A DNA stretch of 64,000 nucleotides from Criblamydia sequanensis CRIB-18 (lineage in GTDB: Bacteria > Chlamydiota > Chlamydiia > Chlamydiales > Criblamydiaceae). The notes under the pieces are model-generated. The model ran no database searches. It had not been told where the DNA came from and saw only the letters and a program-made list of their open reading frames with translations. The stretch's first letter is position 1, and each line of letters starts with the position of its first letter. Location: the NCBI RefSeq assembly GCF_000750955.1, contig NZ_CCEJ010000005.1, positions 1-64,000 of the forward strand, in the 5' to 3' direction. Positions 34,067 through 41,839 of this stretch are shown here, one piece after another. The position numbers and the translations under genes are program-made.

Positions 34067-34594
34067 TTAGGGCTCAATTCTAAAAAGCGGGGTTCCAAAT
34101 TCTACCGGTTGGCCATTTTCGACAAGTATCTCAATAATACGGCCTTTAATGCCTGCTTTAATTTCATTCATAACTTTCATAGCTTCGATAATGCAAACTA
34201 CGCTGTCTGACTGTATAAGATCCCCTACTTTAACAAAGGGAGGATCGTCGGGAGAGGGAGCTAGATAATAAGTTCCAACCATGGGAGATTTTACAACCTC
34301 GCCTTTCTTTTGTTTAATAGCATCGCCTGCTTCATTTTCCTGACCGTTTCTTATGGTTGTAGGGGGCTGAGAGGCTCCGGTAGCCTTGAAAAAAGGCATT
34401 TCTTGTTTGGAAAAAATTCGATCTTCTCTATTTTCGGCAGCTTTTAAATAATCAGGGATCGTTGCAAGTTCTGCCGGAAATTTATCGTCATGACGCTCCA
34501 AATCCAGCTCGTAATTCTCTTCTTTGATTTTAAGCCGCTTGGTTCCTGTTCTCTCCATCGCTGCCATTAATTCTTTAATTTGTCTGAGATCCAC
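34067..34594 (-). CDS. accB: Biotin carboxyl carrier protein AccB
   Basis: The 175-residue product carries the biotin for acetyl-CoA carboxylase. The N-terminal helix region ([31 protein letters not shown]) is typical of BCCP, a Lys/Glu-rich linker follows, and the C-terminal biotinyl domain has [23 protein letters not shown] and the biotinylation motif EAMKVMN with the modified Lys. A thumb-containing domain (SPDDPPFV) marks the bacterial acetyl-CoA carboxylase type. It is co-transcribed with accC and, 47 bases upstream, efp. Length is normal. Confidence 0.97.
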   Translation of the reverse strand: MDLRQIKELMAAMERTGTKRLKIKEENYELDLERHDDKFPAELATIPDYLKAAENREDRIFSKQEMPFFKATGASQPPTTIRNGQENEAGDAIKQKKGEVVKSPMVGTYYLAPSPDDPPFVKVGDLIQSDSVVCIIEAMKVMNEIKAGIKGRIIEILVENGQPVEFGTPLFRIEP

Positions 34595-34641
34595 TTTTTC
34601 CTTACCTTTGTCACTTTAGAATCGATTGGGCTTAAATTCGT

Positions 34642-35199
34642 TTAGACGCGTTGAATGTATTCGCCTGTTTTGGTGTCGACTTTAATGATGTCCCCTATTT
34701 CAATAAAGGGAGGTACTTCAATTTTTGCCCCGGTTTCGAGAATGGCCACGCGGCTGCCATTCGTCACAAGAGGGCCGTCTTCATCACCTTCAAGCCTTGA
34801 AACCATAAGCTCTAAAAATTGGGGAAGCTCAAGGGAAAAAACCGCCTCTTCATGATAGGCCGCTTTTAACTCAACCCCTTCTTTTAAATAATTGACAAGG
34901 TCGCCTACTATTTGTGAGGGGATTAAGACTTGTTCAAGAGTTTTAGTATCCAAAAAAAGATAATCCTTGCCTTCGAGATAAAGGTATTCAACCGGTCTTT
35001 CAGTTAAAGTGACATCCTCGATGGCTTGATTCATTTTAAAACTTTTCTCGACGGTCTTTCCTGAGGAAAGCTCTCTGAGAGTTGTTTTTATGAAGGGAGC
35101 TCCTTTTGGGACATTCACCTTGATGGCAGACTCAACTTTGTAGAGTTTTTTATTAATCGAAATAATCATTCCGACTGAAATCTGATTGCTTAATACCAT
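34642..35199 (-). CDS. efp: Elongation factor P
   Basis: The 185-residue protein is EF-P, which relieves ribosome stalling at polyproline. The three beta-barrel domains are visible: KLYKVESAIKVNVPKGAPFIKT in domain I, with the loop Lys in VPKGAP at the position of the modified residue, the middle EYLYLEGKDYLFLDT, and the C-terminal signature FIEIGDIIKVDTKTGEYIQRV. Chlamydiae commonly carry two EF-P paralogues; this one lies in the rpe-efp-accB-accC block as in Chlamydia. No EpmA-type modification enzyme is in the window. The many proline-rich candidate effectors here would depend on it. Confidence 0.96.
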   Translation of the reverse strand: MVLSNQISVGMIISINKKLYKVESAIKVNVPKGAPFIKTTLRELSSGKTVEKSFKMNQAIEDVTLTERPVEYLYLEGKDYLFLDTKTLEQVLIPSQIVGDLVNYLKEGVELKAAYHEEAVFSLELPQFLELMVSRLEGDEDGPLVTNGSRVAILETGAKIEVPPFIEIGDIIKVDTKTGEYIQRV

Positions 35200-35360
35200 T
35201 TGTACCTAAACGTTGCGATATCTAATTTTGCTTAAAAAACAAATTGCCATTTGTTTATCCTTGCAAATTCCAACTTTAATAAGAGGAAAGAAGCCTAAGA
35301 TTAAAACAAGGGGTTATCTTTTGTCAAAGCGAAAGACAAGCTTAACTAAAACATTTTCCT

Positions 35361-36086
35361 TTAGGGAACTAGTTGTTGAAGTTTTCTGACTTCTTCTTTC
35401 ATATCATGGGAATGAAGAAGATAGGTTCCTGCAATTAGCTGATTTGCGCCGGCTTTCACACATTCTTTTGCTGTTTCATAGTTGATCCCGCCATCGACGC
35501 CGATATTGAAAACAGGCAGATTATTTGCAGGGTCGTCTTTATTCTTTGGGGTGACTCCCCCTTTACGGATATTCAATTTTTCGCAAATTTCCCGGGTAAA
35601 GGCAATTTTTTCTAAGACTTCACTCATAAATTTCTGCCCGCCGAACCCGGGATGAACCGTCATAAGCAAAATTGAATCGCAGCTATCTAGGTATTTAGGA
35701 ATGAAGCTTTGAGAGGTCTCCGGACAAAAAGCAAGGCCGGCTTCAATATTGCATCTTCTAATGTAATCAAGCGTATCTTTTACATCTTCTGTTGCTTCAA
35801 AATGAAACGTAATTCTATCAGCGCCTGCTTCAACAAACCGTTCAATATATTCATAGACATTGTACATCATCAAATGAACATCTAAAAACATATCGGTCGC
35901 GCGATTAATTGCAGCCACTACCTGCGGCCCTATCGTTAAATTGGGTACAAAATGACCGTCCATTACATCAATATGAAGACTGTTCGCGCCTGAATCTTCA
36001 ATGCGCTTGGCCTCATCATAAATTTTTCCGAAATCCCCGGCTAGAATTGAGGGGCTGACTTTTATTTGCCTTTCGTTTTTGCTCAT
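35361..36086 (-). CDS. rpe: Ribulose-phosphate 3-epimerase
   Basis: The 241-residue TIM-barrel enzyme interconverts ribulose 5-phosphate and xylulose 5-phosphate in the pentose phosphate pathway. Family motifs are all present: VSPSILAGDFGKI, SLHIDVMDGHFVPNLTIGP with the metal ligands, LDVHLMMYN, ITFHFEA, LLMTVHPGFGGQKFM and the C-terminal phosphate-binding VDGGINYETA and GANQLIAGTYLL. Length is standard. An in-frame insertion of Lys/Asp-rich sequence near KGGVTPKNKDDPANNL is unusual relative to the bacterial core. It follows the SEC-C gene by 11 bases and precedes efp by 161 bases. Confidence 0.97.
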   Translation of the reverse strand: MSKNERQIKVSPSILAGDFGKIYDEAKRIEDSGANSLHIDVMDGHFVPNLTIGPQVVAAINRATDMFLDVHLMMYNVYEYIERFVEAGADRITFHFEATEDVKDTLDYIRRCNIEAGLAFCPETSQSFIPKYLDSCDSILLMTVHPGFGGQKFMSEVLEKIAFTREICEKLNIRKGGVTPKNKDDPANNLPVFNIGVDGGINYETAKECVKAGANQLIAGTYLLHSHDMKEEVRKLQQLVP

Positions 36087-36097
36087 TTTCGCTATCT

Positions 36098-36361
36098 TTA
36101 TTTGGTATTTTCTTCTTTGATTTTATGAGAGGATATAGGTTCCGGCTTTTCTTGAGTTTTAAGCTGCTCGATAGCTTGCCCGAAAGTTCTTTCTAAAAGG
36201 TCGGGCATCTGCTTTGGGGCTTCTTTTTTTCCGCTTAAGAGAACTGCTTTAAATTTGGGTTTTGGTCCAAGCTTTAAGCAACACTGTTTATACTTTTTTC
36301 CCGATCCGCAAGGGCAGGGGTCGTTGCGGCCTACTTTTTTTTCCATACTGCATCCATCCAA
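36098..36361 (-). CDS. SEC-C zinc-motif protein
   Basis: A protein of 87 residues (or 82 from the internal ATG at 36346, which may be the true start). Near the N-terminus [18 protein letters not shown] is a complete SEC-C motif, the zinc-binding element also found at the C-terminus of SecA, where it contacts SecB and ribosomes. The rest is charged and probably disordered. Free-standing SEC-C proteins are common and mostly uncharacterised. It is co-transcribed with rpe, 11 bases downstream. A relation to protein export is possible but not demonstrated. Confidence 0.85.
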   Translation of the reverse strand: MDGCSMEKKVGRNDPCPCGSGKKYKQCCLKLGPKPKFKAVLLSGKKEAPKQMPDLLERTFGQAIEQLKTQEKPEPISSHKIKEENTK

Positions 36362-36459
36362 AAGTTACGAGACTATTATTTTTTAAAAAGTAAAAAAGAA
36401 TGGTCTTTTTAAAAAAGTTTTAAAATTATTTGTAATAACAAATTATTAAAATTTAAAAC

Positions 36460-36487
36460 TTGACATATGTTCAACATAAATTATACT
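36460..36487 (+). promoter_or_regulatory. Sigma70-type promoter upstream of the ttcA-like gene
   Basis: TTGACA at 36460-36465 and TATACT at 36482-36487 are 16 bases apart. The start would be near 36495, about 100 bases before the ATG at 36594. Confidence 0.55.
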
Positions 36488-36593
36488 ATATTGTATCGTT
36501 TTTTAAATCTAAAGTCAAAATTACTCTAAAGAAACCGGCTCATTTTTCAAAATTGTCTTGATAAAGGTTTCTTTTTTAAAAAAAAATTTCCTT

Positions 36594-37352
36594 ATGAACA
36601 TCATCAAGCCTTCCTTTCCCCTTGTTGCACCTCCCTGGCAGGGTGTTGGAAAAAAGATCGAATCCCTGCTACGAAAAACCCTTAAAAGTTTTGAGCTTCT
36701 CCCCGATGACCACAATGTGGCTATTGCTTTAAGCGGAGGAAAAGACAGCTTGACCCTTCTTTTGATGCTGGCTGCCATTTCCGGAAGAGGTTTCCCCAAG
36801 CTTAACTTATCCGCGTTTCTAATTGATGGCGCTTTTAGCTGCGGAGCCGGAGTCGGCTTAGATTTTTTAAGAGGAATTACATCGCAGCTTGGAGTTCCCT
36901 TTCATGTGATCGACTCGGGACAAAAAACTCTTGAGGGTCTTGAGTGTTATGGGTGCTCAAGAAAAAGGCGGACTCTTCTTTTTAATCACGCCAAAGAACA
37001 AGGGTTCAAAACGATTGCTTTTGGCCACCATCGCGATGACAATATTCAAACGCTTTTGATGAATCTTTTTCATAAGGGAGAATTTGCCGGAAATTTACCC
37101 AAAGTCCCAATGAAGCGCTATCAAGTCACTATCATTCGCCCTTTAATTCTCGTGCCGGAAGAAATGATTATTGAATTTGCAAAGCAGCAGAACTTCCATA
37201 GAATTATGTGCCAATGCCCGATTGGTCAGAATAGTGTCCGAAAGCAAACAGAACAGCTTATTAAAGAAATAGAAGAAGTTCACCCTAGAGCTCGCCATAA
37301 CCTATCCTTGGCAGCTTTAAATTATGGCTCAGATAAAGCGCTCGAACCATAA
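36594..37352 (+). CDS. ttcA: TtcA-like tRNA 2-thiocytidine synthetase (PP-loop)
   Basis: The start is taken as ATG 36594; an in-frame TTG at 36558 would add 12 Lys/Phe-rich residues. The 252-residue enzyme has the PP-loop ALSGGKDSLTLLLML, the CYGC motif, FGHHRDDNIQTLLMNLFHKGEFAG, and MCQCP near the C-terminus. This matches TtcA-type enzymes that thiolate C32 of some tRNAs using a [4Fe-4S] cluster. The sequence is shorter than E. coli TtcA (about 310), but all core motifs are present. Related PP-loop thiolases such as TtuA are alternatives. It is transcribed from a good promoter as a single-gene unit. Confidence 0.85.
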   Translation: MNIIKPSFPLVAPPWQGVGKKIESLLRKTLKSFELLPDDHNVAIALSGGKDSLTLLLMLAAISGRGFPKLNLSAFLIDGAFSCGAGVGLDFLRGITSQLGVPFHVIDSGQKTLEGLECYGCSRKRRTLLFNHAKEQGFKTIAFGHHRDDNIQTLLMNLFHKGEFAGNLPKVPMKRYQVTIIRPLILVPEEMIIEFAKQQNFHRIMCQCPIGQNSVRKQTEQLIKEIEEVHPRARHNLSLAALNYGSDKALEP

Positions 37353-37383
37353 GATTTATACGACTCAACTATCTTTGTTGTGC

Positions 37384-37404
37384 ATAAAAGTTAAAAACTT
37401 TTAT
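37384..37404 (+). terminator. Palindromic hairpin after the ttcA-like gene
   Basis: ATAAAAGTT and AACTTTTAT pair perfectly around an AAA loop 32 bases after the stop. The stem is AT-rich and has no separate T-run, so termination is plausible but weak. The rest of the gap to 37615 holds no gene I can support. Confidence 0.4.
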
Positions 37405-37615
37405 CATGAACCGTTGGACTTTGTGAAAATAAACTTCTTTCAAAATTCGAACTTGATTGGAAGAACGAACAGGTTTGTGTCAATTTTGATAAATTTTCAA
37501 GCATAGGATAACTTGTGCGTGAAAAATTTAGGAAAAGAGGCTCAATAACTGCTATTTAATCATTGAATGAAGTCTAATAAGTCACTCAAAAACAATTAAA
37601 GGGGCATTTTCATCG

Positions 37616-38479
37616 ATGGATTCTGGTAAAATTGATCTTCCAAGCGAGCACGAAAGCGTCATTGAAATTCAAGGGGTACACCTAGCACTTGGTTTTCCTG
37701 ATGAATTCCAATACGAATGGATCGGACAGCAAGATGTAATGGATCAGCTTCTCGCCTCCTGGCTTGTCATCGATAGTAAAGATATTCCCCTAAATCCAAG
37801 ACTGATTGGAAAACCGGGTGTCGGCAAAACAACTTTAGCTTATGCCGCCGCAAAAAAGCTGAATAAGCCCGTTTATATTTATCAGTGCACCATGGACACG
37901 AGGCCGGAGGATCTTTTGATCACGCCTGTTGTCGATAAAAATGGGGGCATCCGGTATGTGGCATCAAGTCTTGTAACCGCGATGATAAGAGGCGGTGTTG
38001 CCATTTTAGATGAAGCCAATAGAATGAGCGAAAAATCCTGGGCGTCGCTTGCCCCCCTTTTAGATACAAGACGTTATATAGAATCCATAGTTGCAGGCCT
38101 CAAGGTAAAAGCGCACCCAGATTTTCGAATTTGCGTCACAATGAATGATGACGCCTCCACTTATGAAATTCCGGAATATATCCACAGCCGCCTGCAACCT
38201 CAGATTTATCTTGATTTCCCGGAGGAAGAAGAAGAAAGACGCATCCTTCGCGAAAACTTGCCTTTCCTGCAAGATAATATTCTTGATTATGTCATTGCTT
38301 TTTTACAAAAAGCTCACCAAAAAAATGAAAATTATACGATTAGAGATGGCATCAACATCGCAAGGTATGCCGCAAAGCGAATCTCAAGTTTAAAAAACAA
38401 GTCTGTCGATGCAGAATCGCTTCTAAGACAAGCCGTTCTTATGACCCTTGGCGAGGAAGCGCTTCCCTATCTTTTGTGA
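37616..38479 (+). CDS. MoxR-like AAA ATPase
   Basis: The 287-residue AAA ATPase has Walker A KPGVGKTTL, Walker B VAILDEANRM, a sensor-like ICVTMNDD and a second-region arginine motif IPEYIHSRLQPQIYLDFPEE, as in the MoxR/RavA group. MoxR proteins are thought to assist assembly or metal-loading of partner protein complexes, usually with a VWA-domain protein encoded nearby. No VWA gene is present here, so the partner is elsewhere or absent. The start ATG 37616 has GGGGC upstream. Its last 41 bases overlap the convergent ankyrin gene. Confidence 0.85.
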   Translation: MDSGKIDLPSEHESVIEIQGVHLALGFPDEFQYEWIGQQDVMDQLLASWLVIDSKDIPLNPRLIGKPGVGKTTLAYAAAKKLNKPVYIYQCTMDTRPEDLLITPVVDKNGGIRYVASSLVTAMIRGGVAILDEANRMSEKSWASLAPLLDTRRYIESIVAGLKVKAHPDFRICVTMNDDASTYEIPEYIHSRLQPQIYLDFPEEEEERRILRENLPFLQDNILDYVIAFLQKAHQKNENYTIRDGINIARYAAKRISSLKNKSVDAESLLRQAVLMTLGEEALPYLL

Positions 38480-40214
38480 CTTGGAGTGTTTTGCTTTTCT
38501 TAGAGAAAGGCTTTTTATAACTATTTACTTTAAAGCGATAGTTTTTTGCCAAATTCATTTGGATAAATTCTTTTCCGCCGACAACTAGCCAGTTTGCAAG
38601 CAAAGTCCTATTGAAAAGATCATGCAAAGAGCTTTCTGTCGTTTTTGTGCCTATCTGAACAAGCAAATGGAAATCAAGGGGGCTGCCTTCATTTTTCATA
38701 TGAAAAGCTATATATTCTTGAAGCAATTTTTCTCGTCTATGCAGCTTGGATAGCGATTTGATAACGTGGGCAAGCTCTTTTCTTTCTTTTACTTTTAGAC
38801 CGAGACGCTCTTCAAGCAAGATATTCAAGATGGCGTATTGCATCGAACTTGTGTTGACAAACGTACAGTTGCCAACTGTTTGCAAATTCTGGATGATGTA
38901 AACGGTTCTCGATCTGGAATCAATAAGTTTCTCAAGATACGTTCTTCCCTCAGGATCTTCTTTCTTAAAGAGAACCTCTACCGGCATTCTTGAAGTGAGA
39001 TGACTTAAAAAAAGAGGCAGCTCGTCCGCATTATTGATATCTAATTTAATGACTCCGGGAGTCTGAAGGTAAAAATACCCTTTGTTACAGACATAGAGTT
39101 TATTTTTATAAACCACAAAACCATAAAGGTGCTGGCTTGCAGAAGCTTTTAAAGCAACCATCTCCCCTTTTTGAATCTTTTCGGCCACTTCTTTTTTTGG
39201 CTTATGCCAATAGGAAAGGCTGTCTTGCATAGCGAGATTGGTTTCAATAAGGATATTTGCAAGCTCTTTTTTTTCATGATCGGAGAAAAGTTTAAATTTT
39301 TCCTTCATGGATTTTGAGGAATTAGCAATAAGCTTTTGAAGAAATTTTCCTTTTCCTTCTTCTATCTCTTTAGCAAGCCCCTCATAAAATTCCGTATCCA
39401 GGTTATTTAATTTTCTATGGCTCAAGGAAACTAGAAGGCCTTCTAAATTGGCTTCGCCATCGGAAATTACGGTATTACCCGGTATCGCAAAAGCATTGGC
39501 TAAAAGCTTTCTATAGTTGAATTCTAAGACCTCAAATACAGTTTGTCTAAGATCCTGCTTCATTCCTTCGTCTTCAAGAAGAGCTATCTGGTCAAAAAGA
39601 CTTTTTCCTTTTAGATCCTTTATAAGAGGATCCGCCCCATAAAGAAGACAAATTTTAAGATAAGTTTTCGCTGCAGCCGGCTCAGTTTTAGAAACAATAC
39701 GCTGCAGAAAAGGAATTCCCTTTCTCATAGCATTACAATCTAAATTGTAATCTAAAAGATAGCGGAGATAACTTTTCCCCTCCTCTTGAGGGCTTTTTAA
39801 TTCTATTAATAAATCCCCTGCGGTATTTCCAAGCAAGTTCCGTTTATTCGGATCAGCTCCGGCTTTCAAGATATTCTGCAAAAGGAATTTTCTTTCCTTG
39901 TGCTTTAAGTTTTTCCTAAAAATAAGGTGGAGGATAGTCTCCTCGGAAGAGGTTTCAGAATAAGCTAAGACACCGGATTTAATCGCGGATGAAAAAAAGT
40001 ACTCTCTATCCCTTTTACGGGGTAATTCCCTGAAAAGGCTTAAGAATTTATCAGGCTTATTTTCATAAAAGATCAGAGTTTTAATAAGAGGAGATGCGCT
40101 GACTCTTTGAAAATTCGAAACGCGGAAATCAATAACAATTTTGACTGCAATAGCAAGACAAAAAAAGAGTAGAATCAAAGAGGATAAACATTTTAATAAA
40201 TTTACTCTTTTCAT
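38439..40214 (-). CDS. Membrane-anchored ankyrin-repeat protein with unknown C-terminal domain
   Basis: The protein has about 591 residues, starting at ATG 40214 or 40217. A hydrophobic segment at residues about 9-27 (LLKCLSSLILLFFCLAIAVK) is a signal anchor. Ankyrin-like units occur at about 90-215: ETILHLIFRKN ... LLQNILKAGADPNKRNLLGNTAGDLL, and YLKICLLYGADPLIKDLKGKSLFD. The C-terminal half (about 330-560) is distinct: SQHLYGFVVYKNKLYVCNKGYFYLQTPGVIKL, then TVGNCTFVNTSSMQYAI with Cys451. A Gln-x3-Asn-Cys context with an upstream His resembles some papain-like or ankyrin-linked thiol proteins, but I cannot prove enzyme function. Ankyrin proteins are frequent chlamydial host-interaction factors. 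The 3' end overlaps the MoxR gene by 41 bases. Confidence 0.7.
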   Translation of the reverse strand: MKRVNLLKCLSSLILLFFCLAIAVKIVIDFRVSNFQRVSASPLIKTLIFYENKPDKFLSLFRELPRKRDREYFFSSAIKSGVLAYSETSSEETILHLIFRKNLKHKERKFLLQNILKAGADPNKRNLLGNTAGDLLIELKSPQEEGKSYLRYLLDYNLDCNAMRKGIPFLQRIVSKTEPAAAKTYLKICLLYGADPLIKDLKGKSLFDQIALLEDEGMKQDLRQTVFEVLEFNYRKLLANAFAIPGNTVISDGEANLEGLLVSLSHRKLNNLDTEFYEGLAKEIEEGKGKFLQKLIANSSKSMKEKFKLFSDHEKKELANILIETNLAMQDSLSYWHKPKKEVAEKIQKGEMVALKASASQHLYGFVVYKNKLYVCNKGYFYLQTPGVIKLDINNADELPLFLSHLTSRMPVEVLFKKEDPEGRTYLEKLIDSRSRTVYIIQNLQTVGNCTFVNTSSMQYAILNILLEERLGLKVKERKELAHVIKSLSKLHRREKLLQEYIAFHMKNEGSPLDFHLLVQIGTKTTESSLHDLFNRTLLANWLVVGGKEFIQMNLAKNYRFKVNSYKKPFSKKSKTLQVTKDREALPRQGS

Positions 40215-40411
40215 CAACTATCTCGTTATTATTTATTAATAATACATAAAGTTTAAAATTTAATTATTAATTTTTAATAAATTTTATTAATAAAAACGCT
40301 TATTTTTTTGAAAAAATGGAAAATTAGAGTTTTTTTTCAAGAGTTTCTTTAAAAATTTTCTAAAACCCCTTATGATAATTGCCTTTATATCAACGAAAAG
40401 GCGCTCACGCT

Positions 40412-41599
40412 ATGACAGATTATTTTACCTTATCTCTTGATGCTCATCGCAAAACCCATGGGAAATGGGAAATGCGCTCAAAATTTCCTGTGACCACTCA
40501 GGCCGAATTATCGATCGCATATACACCGGGTATTGCCGCCGTTTCTCAAAGACTTTCAAGACACCCCGAAGAGGCTTATAACTTGTCTATGAAAGGAAAT
40601 AGCGTCGCGATTGTCTCGGATGGATCGGCAGTTCTTGGTTTGGGAGATATAGGCCCGGAAGGGGCGCTTCCAGTCATGGAGGGAAAAGCCATTCTCTTAA
40701 AAGCACTGGCAGGCGTTGATGGGATCCCAATTGTTATTAACGCCAAAGAGCCTGCTGAAATAATTCAAATTGTTAAGGCAATTGCTCCAACTTTTGGAGG
40801 CATTAACCTCGAAGATATCAAGGCCCCGAAATGCTTTGAAATAGAATCAGCCCTTCAAGACATCGGCATCCCTGTCTTTCACGATGACCAGCACGGAACG
40901 GCCATCGTCCTTTACGCCGCTCTTTTAAATGCATGTAAAATTACCGGTAAACATTTTGAAAACTTGAAAGTTGTTATTAATGGAGCCGGAGCTGCCGGGG
41001 CGGCCGTTGCAAAATTATTAAAAGGCATAGGTCAAAATGGAGATGTCAAACCGGTGAAGGATGTGATTCTTTGCGATACAAAAGGCATTATTTCAAGAAG
41101 CCGTGACGATTTAAATCCATCCAAGCTTCAAATGCTTGAATTCACTAATTTTACCAATCAAAATGGAACTGTTTTTGATGCGCTTAAAGACGCAGACGTT
41201 TTTGTTGGAGTCTCGGCTGCGAATCTTCTTAAAGCCGACGATGTTAGAGTGATGGCTAGAGATTCCATTATATTTGGCTTAGCAAACCCCATACCTGAAA
41301 TTATGCCGGCCGAAGCATTAGCTGCCGGGGCAAAAGTTGTTGGAACCGGCAGAAGCGATTTTCCAAACCAAGTCAATAATGCGCTTGCTTTCCCCGGCAT
41401 TTTTAGAGGCGCCCTTGATGCAAAAGCCTCTCGAATCACAGAAAAAATGAAACTTCGCGCGGCGAAAGCGCTAGCTGAGCTTATTACCAATCCAACGCCT
41501 GAAAAAATCCTGCCTCATGTCCTTGATCCGCATGTTGCAGAAACGATTGCAAAGGCGGTTAAAGACACAGCCATTGAAGAAGGTGTTTCTAGACTCTAA
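40412..41599 (+). CDS. maeB: Malic enzyme (NAD(P)-dependent)
   Basis: The start is ATG 40412 (MTDYFTLSLDAHRKTHGKWE); an in-frame TTG at 40379 is rejected for lack of family match. The 395-residue enzyme oxidatively decarboxylates malate to pyruvate. Motifs include FPVTTQAELSIAYTPGIA, VAIVSDGSAVLGLGDIGPEGALPVMEGKA, INLEDIKAPKCFEIE, PVFHDDQHGTAIV and VVINGAGAAGAAVAKLL for the nucleotide. It corresponds to the malic-enzyme half of MaeB without the C-terminal phosphotransacetylase domain, a common short form. The cofactor NADP versus NAD cannot be settled by eye. A strong terminator follows. Confidence 0.95.
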   Translation: MTDYFTLSLDAHRKTHGKWEMRSKFPVTTQAELSIAYTPGIAAVSQRLSRHPEEAYNLSMKGNSVAIVSDGSAVLGLGDIGPEGALPVMEGKAILLKALAGVDGIPIVINAKEPAEIIQIVKAIAPTFGGINLEDIKAPKCFEIESALQDIGIPVFHDDQHGTAIVLYAALLNACKITGKHFENLKVVINGAGAAGAAVAKLLKGIGQNGDVKPVKDVILCDTKGIISRSRDDLNPSKLQMLEFTNFTNQNGTVFDALKDADVFVGVSAANLLKADDVRVMARDSIIFGLANPIPEIMPAEALAAGAKVVGTGRSDFPNQVNNALAFPGIFRGALDAKASRITEKMKLRAAKALAELITNPTPEKILPHVLDPHVAETIAKAVKDTAIEEGVSRL

Positions 41600-41616
41600 A
41601 AATTTAGAAATCGTTT

Positions 41617-41667
41617 AAACCCGTCTAGTCTTAAAAATCAAGGCTTAGGCGGGTTTCTTTTTTTTAA
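41617..41667 (+). terminator. Rho-independent terminator after malic enzyme
   Basis: AAACCCG at 41617-41623 pairs with CGGGTTT at 41650-41656, the stem being extended inside by CTT/AAG, followed by a run of T. It separates maeB from the kdp operon. Confidence 0.85.
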
Positions 41668-41741
41668 AAGATCCTTTACTTCTTACCTTATTTTAAAATA
41701 AAAGAGGGAATTCCACTCTATATTTCGGGGTAAGGTTTTTC

Positions 41742-41831
41742 ATGGGCAATGAATTTTTTTGGGCGGGTTTAGCAAGCGTTCTTGTTATTTTTTACCTTAC
41801 CTATACTCTTTTATACCCGGAAAAATTTTAG
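41742..41831 (+). CDS. kdpF: KdpF, 29-residue small subunit of the Kdp potassium pump
   Basis: A short frame, MGNEFFWAGLASVLVIFYLT onward, ends in YPEKF before TAG. It is one hydrophobic helix followed by the family's short end (compare E. coli KdpF, about 29 residues ending in NAEAF). TAAGG lies upstream of ATG 41742. KdpF is not needed for transport in E. coli but stabilises the complex in the membrane. It lies eight bases before kdpA, where KdpF is always found. Confidence 0.9.
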   Translation: MGNEFFWAGLASVLVIFYLTYTLLYPEKF

Positions 41832-41839
41832 GATCCGCT

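Noticed and set aside
37324-37506. Sixty-codon frame after the ttcA-like gene
   Set aside because: It overlaps the end of the preceding gene, has no ribosome site and contains an AT-rich hairpin; it looks like chance.
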